DNA of 64,000 bases from Portulaca oleracea (lineage: Eukaryota; Streptophyta; Magnoliopsida; Caryophyllales; Portulacaceae), in NCBI GenBank assembly GCA_029582165.1, contig CM055893.1:28981679-29045678 (forward strand), read 5' to 3'. Shown here one piece after another: positions 24,006 through 35,109 of the stretch. Below the pieces are notes generated by a model. That model was not told the origin of the DNA and made no database searches. It saw nothing but the letters and a program-made list of their open reading frames with translations. The position numbers and the translations under genes were made by a program. How positions within the stretch are numbered: position 1 is the stretch's first letter; every line of letters begins with the position of its first letter.

Positions 24006-24608
24006 TAGGGATAGCTACGGGGCGGGTTGGGGACGGGGGATATAGTCCTCGCGTTCGCTCCCTGCCCCTCGTCCCCATCCCCATCTCCATCTCCATCCCC
24101 ATCCCCGTTGCGGGCGGGGATATTGGCCCCGTCCCCGTCCCTGCGGATTCCCCGCTCCCAATGGGTATCCAGCGAAGATTTAAATGATCATAATCTTTTT
24201 ATTTTAAAACATGTTTTTATGATTATTCTTATAATATAAAAGTTCTCAAGCATAATAACAAGAAAAAAGTATAACAATATAATAAAAGTTCAATAATAAC
24301 AAGGTCTAAATCAACACTCCGAGAAGGCGAGAATACATTTATAATGACGTAATTAACATTACGGCTAGCTATGTAATTTTGTACTAGGTGGGGACGGGTA
24401 TGCGGGGATGGGTACGGGGAATTTTACCCAACGAGGGAAGCGGGGAGGGGGATGGGGAGAAATTTGTCCCCGTACTCGCCCCGTACCCACTAGGACTTAA
24501 AAATCTTCCCCAAACTTGTCCCCGTGTCCATCGGGGGCGAGTAATTTTTCCCAGAGCGAGGTAGGACCCAATTAATTTCGGGGATTCCCCGCTCATTTGT
24601 CATCCCTA
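24006..24608. mobile_element. hAT-like MITE (GC-rich, TAGGGATG-type ends)
   Basis: The 603-bp element starts TAGGGATAGC and ends with the inverse of TAGGGATGAC. Flanking octamers gctggagg (23998-24005) and gccggaag (24609-24616) match at 6 of 8 positions, consistent with a decayed 8-bp hAT duplication. Subterminal regions carry repeated GGGGACGGGG/CCCCGTCCCC blocks in opposite orientations. The middle is AT-rich. No coding capacity. Confidence 0.7.
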
Positions 24609-24616
24609 GCCGGAAG

Positions 24617-26120
24617 GAGTAATTAGATATGAGTGTGATACGTTGATTGGTAAAGGAAAATATGACGATTTTACATGGCAATGATTGCGTAATTAGTAAA
24701 AGAAAAGAATGATGAGTGAAAATAATCCGACAATTGATATTTGGTTTCACTTTTTATTTAAGTTTAACTTGATTTCTTTTTACATCTATACATAAATATT
24801 CTTGTTTGCGTCAAACAAGTACAAATAAAAATAATATTTAATTGAGATTAAACCACTCACTTTTCTCATCAATCCTTACAATCTCACTCATTCAACCGAG
24901 TGGGAATATAATTTTCTCACCTATCTTGTCTCAATTTTGATGCTGGTTGAAAAATGACCTACTGTTGGTAGTGGCCTAATGCACTATAAGCTTACAATAC
25001 TTATCGGGAAAAAAAATGATACATGCAAACACTATTGACACGACATTATTGATCTATTCAGAAAAACAAATATACCACATGTTAAGCAATATTTTATGCA
25101 TTGGGGTCCCTAACGTGGATAAATAAAAATTAAAGTTTCGGTAATTTTTAATAAATAAAAGTAATTTTTTGTAAGTATTGGAAAAAATGATAGTTTTAAA
25201 TAAAATAATCGCTTATTAAGGAGAAAGTAAATATTAATAATGTGTGAATTTTGGTAAGTTCTAGTAGTTTTTGGTAAATAATTATCTAGTCCAATTTACC
25301 TACAAATTTGACTGACCCTCAAAAGAGTAGATTGTTTGAACTCTAAGATATGGTAGGTCTAGGAACATATGTGTTACTCTCTTAAAGGCGGTCTTTATCT
25401 CTTCCCATTTCTTTTCTCTGACTGTGAGTTTCCAATCGCCTTCTTAACCTACAATCATCGTCTATGGCATCACCGGAAACCGCACCATCACCGACAATCA
25501 CATGCGTCCACCCTCCTCTCGAACGCTATGTGGGCCTGTAACCAAGACCTCAAGTGCATGCAATCGACGACCCTCTATTCTGAATTGTTGTTCGACATTT
25601 GGGGTGCGCCCTGCCCACCCCTAGTGGGTTGTGTCTTCGGGGCTATTTCTTCCCATTAAATCTTATATGCTCTTTGTCTTTGCCTAACTTGACCCCTCCT
25701 CTCCCAATCACCTCTATAATTGCCCCGTCTATCGCCAACAATAATTATTCTAATTCAAAGACTTATGCACAGGTTGGATTATCAACATAAAAGCTCTTCT
25801 ACACCTAACTCCTTAGTTTTCATTGATAATTTACCATATAATCTTGAGTCATCTAATCCAAAGCCCCTGTATGCTAATTTTGGCGAGTATTGTGGACAAC
25901 TATGCTACAAAGAGGGATGGGAGGTAATATAAAAAATAGAGGTTTGATTTTATTCGGGTTTCCATAAAGGAGGATGTGGAAAAAGAAATTCAAGTTCTCA
26001 ATAGCTGATGTGTGAAATTTAAAGGTCTCATGGGCAAAATTTGATAAAAGAATAGGTTCAAAATGTCCTCATTAGCCTTCCTGGAGATGGATTCCTCAAT
26101 TTAAAGTTGCAACTCTATTG
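24617..26120. other. Intergenic sequence, nothing confidently identified
   Basis: This is AT-rich to mixed composition. The 25369-25932 stretch is more GC-rich with overlapping short ORFs, but no domain, splice pattern or family resemblance was found. Confidence 0.5.
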
Positions 26121-26123
26121 TAT

Positions 26124-26480
26124 TGAATTCCGTTGAGGTTGTCGTTGATAGCGTTGCAAATCAATATATTGATAAGAGTGCCTTGCTTGGTTCTAGTTTC
26201 CTTGAAGATGACCTAAATGGAGCCTTTGACCAAAAGAAGACTATAACGTATCCAATTGATGCACGAGGCAACCCTTCTAAATTAATTTGATTGAGACCAC
26301 AAAGGGAAGAATTGAACGATTGTGTCACTCCAATTGAGCTTTGAAAACATTCATGGGAGGACTGCAAAATGCTTGGATTTGAGAACTTTATGGGCTTCTT
26401 GAAAGTTTGAAACAAAGAAGGTACTATGAAGTACTTTGAAGAGATTCTAAGGGATGAAGGAGAGAAAAAGAATACCATCA
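26124..26480 (+). pseudogene. Degenerate coding fragment of unknown origin
   Basis: One plus-strand frame reads with plausible amino-acid composition (for example DKSALLGSSFLEDDLNG, then YPIDARGNPSKL, ELNDCVTPIEL, FEEILRDEGEKK). It is broken by three in-frame stops (TGA). I do not recognise the family. It may be a remnant of a host gene or transposase; it could also be chance. Confidence 0.25.
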
Positions 26481-26750
26481 AGCTTCTTATGGTTAATATA
26501 TGTATTGATGGGTGTTCTCTTGATTTTTCAACAGGTTTATGAGTTTATCTTTAATAACCTTTTATATTAGCTACCTTTTATATTAGCTGGATTGATGTAC
26601 TTGAATTTTTTATTTTTTATCCTTTTAATAATTGAAACAATGCATTACCCTTTTACATATAGGTTTATAGAAACTTTTGGATCCACCAATAAAAATTTGT
26701 TGTTTAATACTTTAATTTAATTTAGAGTAGCGTAGAGGGCATCATCCTTT

Positions 26751-27290
26751 TGTTGGAAATGTCTCGACAATATTCAATTTCATTCGAGTACTCTAGTTAA
26801 GTTAATTCGGTGATTAATGACTTTGCTGGAAGTCCCTTTAATTAACGATCGAATAGGTTCGATCACAGCCGAATTAGTTAGTCCCACAGGGTCACACAAG
26901 TCAGCGACTTGAAGGCAATGTGTATGTGGAAAAAGGTCCGAGACAATACGAGATTGGACCGGGCGAAGCGCGGAAGCCGGTTTTGGAGAAAACTGGCGTG
27001 GCTCTGCCACGGTCCGTGGTAGGCTTGGGAGTAGCAGATTTAATTCTACTGCTCACCACGATCCGTGGTGAACCCCAGGCGCGCGTCTGACATCGGTGGG
27101 TGACCTCCTCCACTCCTTCTCTCTCCCATATATATATGTGACCCATGGGATGCCAAACAGTAAGAGTGGTAGTTGATCGAGCTTGATGTCGCTGTCTACG
27201 GCGTCGGCGGGTAGAGGCGTTGTTGCGACGTGTAGTGGCTTCAATCTTCAGATCAAAGGTAAGAGTGGTTTGGGATTTTGTTGGGTTTTC
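26751..27290 (+). repeat. Probable LTR fragment carrying two palindromes
   Basis: It starts TGTTGGAAATGTC, a typical LTR 5' end, and includes ttagtcccacagggtcacac, similar to the conserved stretch of other LTRs here. Two perfect inverted repeats, CCACGGtCCGTGG (27007-27019) and CACCACGatcCGTGGTG (27054-27070), lie about 260-320 bp from the start, followed by a TATA-like tatatatatg (near 27130). The right end and TSD were not found, so it may be truncated. Confidence 0.45.
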
Positions 27291-27423
27291 CTAGGCATAC
27301 ATATACAACTAACAAACAACGCAAAGTTCGCCCTAGGACTCTAGACACGACTCACAAGCAAAACAAAGAAATGACTTAAACTTAACTTGGAATTAAACAC
27401 AAGGGAACTAGGGGCGTTAGCGC

Positions 27424-27446
27424 TCCCTAGAAACGACGCCATTTTG
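27424..27446 (-). promoter_or_regulatory. Degenerate tRNA-Asp primer binding site
   Basis: The sequence tccctagaaacgacgcca aligns with tccccggcaacggcgcca of Athila element A, followed by the same 'ttttg' spacer before the LTR start (27447, TGTGAAG). Most differences are transitions (C-to-T or G-to-A), as expected from deamination of methylated DNA. Confidence 0.6.
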
Positions 27447-28954
27447 TGTGAAGTGTTGAGAATATCCTATTTTTTCTTTTTTCTCAAGGAGCTAAGGGGC
27501 CAAGTTCTCGAGTGTTTTTGTTCTAAGTCCGATTTAAATCACAAAATAAGATAATAAAGAAGTTTCAACTAAAACTAAGAAAACAAGATGAAGAGAGCTA
27601 AGGTCGGTCTTAACAGTAGAATAAAATGAGCTCAGGGATTCACGGGCCACCTAACAAGTTCCCAATCTTGGGGTTAATCACAATCAGCAGGGATAGTCTA
27701 GTTCGCCAGGTGGATTTACTGCTAAAATTAGGCCTCGTAGATCCTCTTTGCCAAGAGTGATTTATTTCATTGCCAAGACCCTACCATGGGGCCTTGGTAG
27801 TAAAAAGAGCAACAAACCTAGTTAATCTCACTCCATTTTAATGAAATGAGATTAACTATCTTTTCTGTTACTTTTAATCATGAGTATAATGGGTTGATAA
27901 TCTTCAGGAAATCAATCCACCACTTACAAGTGGAAGATAAGGGTGAGAACTAAGCTTGCTTAACTAATCTCCCGACTAATCACCTAAACCCTCTAATTTG
28001 TGTCCCATTAGGGGAATAATCACCCCCTAGCCAATATGCGTCTACCCAACAAATCAAAAATCATCCTAAACTATCAACAACATACGTAAACCAAATCCTA
28101 ATCATGATGCGTCTACCCAACAAATCAACAATCATCCTAAACTATCCTAATTACAAGGATTAACAATGTTTGGTTGTGGTATTTAGGGTTTTAATAGGGT
28201 TGTCATATCCACACGGATGGTGTGTCAGCTAATAGGAAATTGGTTTGGTTGGGTTTTTCGTAGTCTAAAACAATAATTTGAACTAAAGCAATTAACTAAC
28301 CTAAGGATGAATTGGAAACAACAATTATTATAGAAATTACTAATATTAAATTCTATCTAAACAATAATCAATTGCAACAAATAATTTGAACTAAAACACG
28401 AATTGAGCACTAAAATTAAGGAAAGAAATCATGAACCTGAAATTCTACACTTCGCTTCTTGAACTTGAATCACGATTTTCTCTCGAACAAACAAGAAAAA
28501 GCATGATTTGGATTACTAAGACTGGCCAGATCCTCACTTAAAAGCAGAATTCAGGGAACCTTAATACTCCTCTTCCCTAAAAATTACGGTTGGGGTTGAA
28601 GCTAATAAAGATTCTAATGATTTGCCCAAAAAGAACAAACTCTATTTCTATTAATTTCATCATTCAAGAATTACAAGGAAAAAGGGAAAAAACACTGAAT
28701 AATTCTAGGATCAAATCTTGAAAAAACTAATGAACAATCTTGAAAGAACTAGTAAATAAAACCTTAGAACACTAAGATTAAACTAGTTATGAAGGGAGAC
28801 AGAAAACTAAAAACTCAAGAAAGAAACCTAAAACTAGAACTAATAATGAATCTTTAATAACTAACATTCATCCTAATATATATTAAGACTTAAGAAAGAA
28901 AACTAAAAAAATAAAGGAAAACTCTAATTCCCCCGCCGCCTTTTTTAATGTTCA

Positions 28955-29290
28955 CGTTTGATAGGGTGTCCCGAGCACTGCCTAGGGACGTCACGCCCGT
29001 GATGAGGCGATTTCCCATCGTCAGTTGAAATTCTTCGATGGGGTAGCGTGCGCTAGCAAGGGACGTCACGCCCGCTACCTTTCTGGGTGGGAAAGGCACT
29101 GATTTTTCAAAATTGGTCACGGGCGCTACCTTCAGACGGTGACCTCTCTCGGTAAAACTTTTATCCCTCTTCTGACTCCTTGGTCACGAGCGTTACCCTT
29201 GAAGGTAACGATCGTGACCTTTTTCGACAAAAAATGCTTCCTTGGTGCTTGGTCACGGGCGCTACACTAAGGGGTAGCGACCGTGACCTT
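28955..29290. promoter_or_regulatory. Array of GGTCACGGGCGCTACC-type inverted repeats
   Basis: It contains several related 14-16-bp units (gtcacgcccgtgat, gtcacgcccgctacc, ggtcacgggcgctacc) and two 38-bp compound palindromes at 29182-29219 and 29251-29288. In these, a unit is followed after 6 bp by its inverse (first copy: 16-bp arms with about one mismatch). It lies upstream, on the minus strand, of the TATA-like box near 28880. Function is inferred only. Confidence 0.5.
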
Positions 29291-29502
29291 TCTGGGGACT
29301 TGGGTTTTTGAGCCTTTTGGTTCCCTTTTTCCGCTATTCTTCGATCAACCTACAAAAACAAAAAATCATCGTAACTAACTGATAGGTAAAGGGATAAGAC
29401 AAGCAAAACACTTTACTAAAGGTATCAATTCGGCTCAAAATAAGACAGAACAAACAACATAAACCAACTATCAAGCATGCAATAAATAAACAAGAAAATA
29501 AT

Positions 29503-29508
<6 letters not shown>

Positions 29509-29551
<43 letters not shown>
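29509..29551. repeat. (GA)n microsatellite
   Basis: About 21 uninterrupted GA units between the two degenerate LTR modules. Confidence 0.95.
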
Positions 29552-29556
<5 letters not shown>

Positions 29557-30834
29557 CCTAAATAGATAATAAGAATGTTGGAATAGAGAGGAATCAAAAT
29601 AATACCAAAAACTTAAATGAAGATCAATCTTGGATTAAATGCTAAAAGAGCAATAAAGTGTGTTTGAGAGAGAGTAATAAGCCTAGAAACTAGTGCTAAC
29701 CCTAATAAAGTAGCTAATGAAAGATTCCCTCAAATGAAATGACAACTCAAAGTATTTATACACAGGGCTTCAATAATAAAAAAAATGCAATCGCTTTGCC
29801 TAAAATAAGACATCACAGCTGTTGAGTCGTTGGCGTGACATATGAGTCGCAACCGCGGCTTCCTTTTTGGCAATTCTCAAAACTCTTCCGGAGGAGTAGT
29901 CGCGGGTGCAGCTCATCTGTCACGGTCGCAAAACATTTGGATAAGGCTCTTGGTCTTCAAGCTTCGCAACTGTGACACATGTACTTCTTGGGCATGACAG
30001 ATGAGTCTTCGAGGGTCATGTGCGTGACTCCATTGTTGCACCCGTGCCTCTACACACTACAAAATCTCCTCTCCTTAACTGTCATGGGCGTGACTTCCCT
30101 CTGTGCCTCAGCCTTGTTTCTCATGGGGGAATCACAGTTTTAACTTGCAGTGTCATGCTCGTGACTCCCCTGATTACTCATCTTTAAAGTTTCTCTTGGC
30201 CTTAGGACTTGATTCCGCCTCCGTCTTTTTCTTGAGTGTCTTTCCTTCCGGGTCTTGATCCTGACCCAAGCTTGACTCGTTTTGCTTTGAGACTTAGCCT
30301 TTTTGACTCGTTTTGGTTGTTTTACACCACATATTTATTTTATAATTGAAGCCTAAAAAAGAGATAAAAATTAAGTAAGTTTTTGATACTTTATTGCGGG
30401 AACAATTGAAAGTGTTAAATGAAAAGGTGATATTTGGGCTAAAAAATGAGCCTAAACATCTAACCAAAAAGTATAATGCAACAACTAACTTAAGCTTATG
30501 ACCTCAGCCTTTACATATATAGTACACCCACACTTGCTTAACCAAATAAGTTATGACATATTCATTGTGCTTCTTTTATTTTTAAATATCTTATATGTTA
30601 CAATAATAAACTTCCTCATTTTGTGCATCATTCCCTGTTCGACAAATGTCGTAATCTAATTCCACCTACTGCATTAAGCTATAGACCTCAGTTTCCGACA
30701 TCTACAGCGAGATGCTCCAGCCATGGAGCTTTCAATATTACAAGAACTATAGATATAAGAATATACAAAATCACATGAATATAAATATTCAAAGCATCAA
30801 TGAAATAGGTAACCCCATCTTGTTTTTTTTTTTT

Positions 30835-31389
30835 GGAAAATTGGAATCTAATAAACCAAACTTTATGTCCATTTCGATCTAACAAATCAAACTTAATTTT
30901 TTGTTAATGGCAAACTGTACTTAACATAATATTTTTCTTAGTGAATCTCCTCCAATTTCCGGTTACCGAAAAAATGACGTGAAAGTTTTTTTGTTGATTG
31001 AAATGAACCTAATTGAAATGAACAATGTGTTGGAAAAAGGTTTGAGCAGCTGTTGTCTGAAGTGACAAGAATGGGAAATGAATTACAGAGAATGGGGGAT
31101 GAGAGTCAGGACTTTAAGCATCTGGATGAAGAAAATGTAAGGCCCAGAACCAAGCTTGACAAGGAGAAAAGGAAGAGGAAGTCATCTTCATTTTCCTTTT
31201 ATTTTTTTCCTATAATACACTCTACATCAACAAAAAAACCTCCATGTCATTTTTCCGGTAACAGGAAATTGGTGGAGGTTCACTAAAAAAAATATTATGT
31301 TAAGTACAGTTTGTCATTAACAAAAAGTTAAGTTTAGTTTGTTAGATCAAAATGGATATAAAGTTTGGTTTATTAGATTCCAATTTTCC
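30835..31389. mobile_element. Mutator-like TIR element with internal coding-like segment
   Basis: The 555-bp element has very long inverted ends: ggaaaattggaatctaataa at 30835 is repeated inverted at the right end (to 31389), and similarity continues for about 140-150 bp per arm. Flanks are T-rich, so the TSD cannot be defined. Between the arms (about 31020-31240) lies a more GC-rich stretch with a charged, coiled-coil-like frame (LLSEVTRMGNELQRMGDE, LDEENVRPRTKLDKEKRKRK). This resembles the layout of Pack-MULEs carrying captured gene fragments. The source gene is not recognised. Confidence 0.65.
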
Positions 31390-31399
31390 TTTTTATTTT

Positions 31400-31552
31400 A
31401 TAGAAGGCAATAGGACCGCCATTTATTAATCAAAGCTAGCATCAGAGGCGACCAAAGTGGCCACCTCTAGCGGGCAAACAACATACCAAGTTTTTGAGTA
31501 ACCGAGAGTTTCAGCCAGGTTCGCCAAACAATGGGCTACCCTATTACATGAT
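31400..31552 (-). pseudogene. LINE RNase H-like fragment, 3' half
   Basis: On the minus strand the frame reads CNRVAHCLANLAETLGYSK, the C-terminal part of the plant LINE-associated RNase H domain, and ends with stop codons near 31410. It joins the other half (32611-32880) exactly when the solo LTR 31553-32610 and one ATGAT copy are removed. Confidence 0.75.
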
Positions 31553-32610
31553 TGTTAGAACCCCTCGAGGGCCTTTGCAGACCAAGCGCAAGGACCTCAG
31601 CAGACTTAGGCTCAAGGAGCTCGGCAGATCCAGGCTCAAGGACCTTAGCGACTGGAAAGGTTTTGAATGAAAGTCAGAATTCGTATGTTATTGGCATATA
31701 ATTTTATTTTAGAGTGATAATTTCCTAATTGTTTTGACAGTGTTACATCCTTCCATGATTTCTAAATTAATATTTATATCCAATAATATGTTTATTAATT
31801 ATTGACATATTTCTCTTGGAAGGTATCAAACCATTTAAGGAAGGCTTAATTGCTGAAATTCCTATAACTATCATGTGACACCTTGTCTCCAGCAAGAAAT
31901 CAAATGAGAAACCGATTTTGTGAAGATCTTAACCAACATCTTGCCAATGTAAGGGTCCTTCTAAAGCCTTAAAAAGTCCAACATTCACCTCACCTTTTGG
32001 GTATAAAGAGAGGACGAAGATAGGGAAGAAAAATAAGGGAAACACTCGACTTTACAAGAGAGACACATTGTAATTTCACATCCTTAGTCTCTTATATCAT
32101 GAGATTCTTGGTCTTAAAGTATAGTCTTATAATGGGACTTGTAGTTAAGCGAGTTGAGAAACTCACTTGGGTAACTAAGTATTGTTAATGCTTATAGATT
32201 AAGGGTGTTGCCTTGATTGAGTTGTAGATCAAGAGTGTTGCCTTGGTTGAATTGTAGATCAAGAGGGACTTGTCTTCTTGATTGAGTTTTTTTTTTGTTT
32301 TTTTTATTTTGGTAAGCTCAAGGAAGCTGAGATTGAAGACCTAGTTATACTTCTTAAGTGAACAAGAAGTGAAGTGGTTCGAAAGCTTAAGTGAAGAGAA
32401 GCTTAGTCCGGTGACATAGTCCTATTTGGAAGGGTGAACATATGCTAAATTCCCGTGTATTATCTTTTTTTATTTTCGTCATTTACATTTCGTTTTTATA
32501 CCTTATCATTGGCTATGTCTTAGACCTTGACTGAATTGTTTATTAAGTTTTCTAGCCTTGACTTAACTTTAGCCTACCACCTCAATCAACGCCCTTCAAG
32601 GGTGCTTTCA
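31553..32610. mobile_element. Solo LTR inserted in LINE RNase H
   Basis: The 1058-bp insertion begins TGTTAGAACCCC and ends GCTTTCA, with a perfect 5-bp duplication ATGAT (31548-31552 and 32611-32615). Removing it restores the LINE RNase H frame, which verifies both boundaries. A tandem phrase (gtagatcaagagtgttgccttg) repeats near 32200-32260. No internal domain; orientation and superfamily are uncertain (the start suggests copia, plus strand). Confidence 0.85.
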
Positions 32611-32880
32611 ATGATCGTCTACGAAAACAAAGTCGAATTGAGGAAAAACAAGGAACTAAATCAAAGCAAGCTTCTAGGATGTTGCGGGTCTCCGGTGCAA
32701 CCTTTTGTTTATGGTTTAGCCCATCTTTGACTACTAGACAGTTGGATTCAACTTCAAGTTTTTGGAGCCCCTGATCCTTCGTTGCTATCAATCGACGAAG
32801 ATTGCACCGACTTCCATTGCCTCCACCATCCAAGCTACACCATTGAATTTGGTTTCGGCCCAGATTACTGCTCTAGTCGA
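32611..32880 (-). pseudogene. LINE RNase H-like fragment, 5' half
   Basis: The minus-strand frame contains GLQKLEVESNCLVVKDGLN, typical of the plant RNase H (RVT_3) domain found at the end of L1-like LINEs, and ends in RLCFRRRS at the insertion point. Upstream sequence is frameshifted and fades out near 32880. Confidence 0.75.
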
Positions 32881-33402
32881 CTCTCAGAGTAGGCCATCTT
32901 AATTTCCCCTTTAATATAACTAACAACAACATGTAGTCATCTATTAAAATTTAAATTAAAGTATTATGAAAAAAATTAATTTATAACAAAAAAAAACATA
33001 TAAATTTGACAAACTCGAAACTCCTCAAATTCATATGAAATAAGTAGATATTTGACCTTATTTAATCGTATAGGCCCACATATTAAGATAAAACTAATAT
33101 GGTACTTTTTTTTAACAAAAGAATAATATAATATTTACGATAAAAAAATAATTTAATAATTTTGATTAAAAAACAACTAATATATGTATAAGGTAAGAAC
33201 AAATGCAACATGGAAGAATTGATCATTTGACCTCAAGTTAAACAAAATTCTCATGCTAATTTTACAAGTGAGGCCCGTCAGATTTACTTAACTATTTCGC
33301 ATTTGTAGTTAATTAACTAAATAAGAGTAGTAAACATAGAACATTTCGTCCCATGTCTTTCATCTCGGTGGTTCCCATCACGATCACCATCCAATCACCA
33401 TA
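32881..33402. other. AT-rich intergenic sequence, no gene seen
   Basis: Low-complexity AT-rich sequence between a LINE remnant and a hAT element; no supported feature. Confidence 0.55.
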
Positions 33403-33410
33403 TGTTAGAA

Positions 33411-34159
33411 CAGTGGTGAATCTAGAAATAAAGCTAAGCGGGTTCAAAGTCAAACATAAAAAATTAAAACAAAAAATTAAAATTTATAGTACTTTTACTT
33501 TTGGCTAGCCATGATGCTTGATGATTTAAATGAATGCGATATTTACCAAAAATGTGGTAGCTAACTGACAATCACTCCCACCATCCAACCTTCCCACCAA
33601 TCTTAAAGTTTTGGTAGAAGCAAAAATTTCTTATTATGTGGAAATTGTTAGATTGATGAGTCATGTTTGTCATGAGCACTCTAGTACCTCATTTTCCCAG
33701 CTTATAAAGTTTACTGGTAGTTACCCATGAGATAAGGGTCCAGTAAACATGCTAAATTTATCTAGAGTAAAAAAAAAAAGGAATGTGATAGGGGGAAATG
33801 AAGTGAAAAAGTATTAAATGAATATGTGATATTTGAGAAACAAATGAAGTGAAAATGAACTGAATGTGATCCTTGGAGGAAAAATGGAGAGAAGGATATT
33901 AATGTGATCATGGAAGGAAAAAAATAAAATTGAGAACTTGTTTGGCTTGAAGCTGAATTCAAACACAAAACCTCCGGCACTCTGTGAGTGCATACACAGG
34001 CACTTGCCATCCCAGCCAAGCAGCCTTTCGCGATTCTGATGCTTCTTCAAACACATATATCATATCTATTAATTGAAAAAGTGAGATTTACTGAATTTAT
34101 TTATTTTTTTTAAGCGGGGTCATTTGACCCCACGTGAACCCACCCTAGATTTGCCCCTG
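33411..34159. mobile_element. Non-autonomous hAT element (749 bp)
   Basis: The left end CAGTGGTGAATCTAG and the inverted right end CAGGGGCAAATCTAGGG form imperfect TIRs of the common plant hAT type. A perfect 8-bp duplication TGTTAGAA flanks it (33403-33410 and 34160-34167). The interior has no transposase. Confidence 0.88.
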
Positions 34160-34167
34160 TGTTAGAA

Positions 34168-35109
34168 GCCATCATGCAAAGCCGATCACAATAAAGTTGA
34201 TGTCCTCCATCATTGTGATGATGGTGATGAACTGGCTAACTGGGAGAAATTGCCGATGATAGGAAGGTGAGTGGAGGGTGGAGCGAACTCGCCCATGGTG
34301 ACCATAGTCAACGACAAAAATTGGATTAATTTGTCTGACTGTCATTAACATGATTGAGCTTTTGATGATAGTCATAAACTCGGTCAAGCGTCAATGGTGA
34401 ACCATGTGTCAACCATGGCTGATACAAGACTGTTTGATGGATAGTGAAGAAAGGATAAAATCGGGTAATCTACATTGTTTCTACTATTTTAGTAAAAAAC
34501 TGGAAAGAATATTCGACATATTTTAAAAACATTTCGGTGACCAAAAAAGTTAAAAAGATTGGTAATTTGTTAATGCTCCATATTAATTCTTAATAGATTC
34601 ACCATTAAAATTGATCGAATACGTCGAAAAAAATTTGACTATCTTATAATTTTTTTCAAAAAATTTGAAGATTCTAGCATGGTAGACACGATCGAGTAAG
34701 TCTTCTCCTAAACTGCTAAATTAAAAGATACGGAGTAATTTTATAAATTGATTTTGTTTTTGATGGAAGATAATTCAATTTATTAATTGTTATAAAATTA
34801 ATGTGGAAAAAAAAAAGGAATTCTGAGTGCGTTGGTAATGATGACAAAGATTTGGTGTGATATTAGTTAATAAAGAAACAAATGATTCATTGATTCATAC
34901 ATAGAATAAACTAAACTTGATGCATACAAAACCTATCTAATTTCCTTGATAGGTGGATTATGCATATTCTTTTTTCTACTTTCTTCTAGCGTACATATTT
35001 TCCTGTTGTCCAACACATTTTTAAGTCAATAAAAATAAAGCAAAGCAAAACTTAATACTAGCAAACTCCCGGCAGGCAAAAGGAAAAAGCAAAAGGGATC
35101 CAAGAGTTA
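34168..35109. other. Intergenic sequence, no gene seen
   Basis: Mixed AT-rich sequence. The 34172-34387 ORF (minus) lacks any domain and is probably spurious. Confidence 0.55.

Larger units (their letters stand above)
27447..30340 (-). repeat. Old, degenerate Athila-type LTR sequence (possibly two LTRs)
   Basis: The left end (TGTGAAGTGTTG, then ctcaaggagctaaggggcc) resembles the Athila A LTR start (TGTGAAGCGG, then agggagctaggggcc). The region contains two TATA/palindrome modules: TATA near 28876-28883 with GC-rich repeats at 28955-29290, and TATA near 29753-29761 with repeats at 29825-30175. It therefore probably represents two related LTRs joined or nested. Direct phrases such as gactcgttttg and cctacaaaa match LTR ends elsewhere in the window. 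No coding sequence remains; the right boundary is approximate. Confidence 0.6.

Noticed and set aside
25369..25932. Protein-coding gene
   Set aside because: Overlapping ORFs of 60-96 codons in different frames, no recognisable family, no consistent exon structure.
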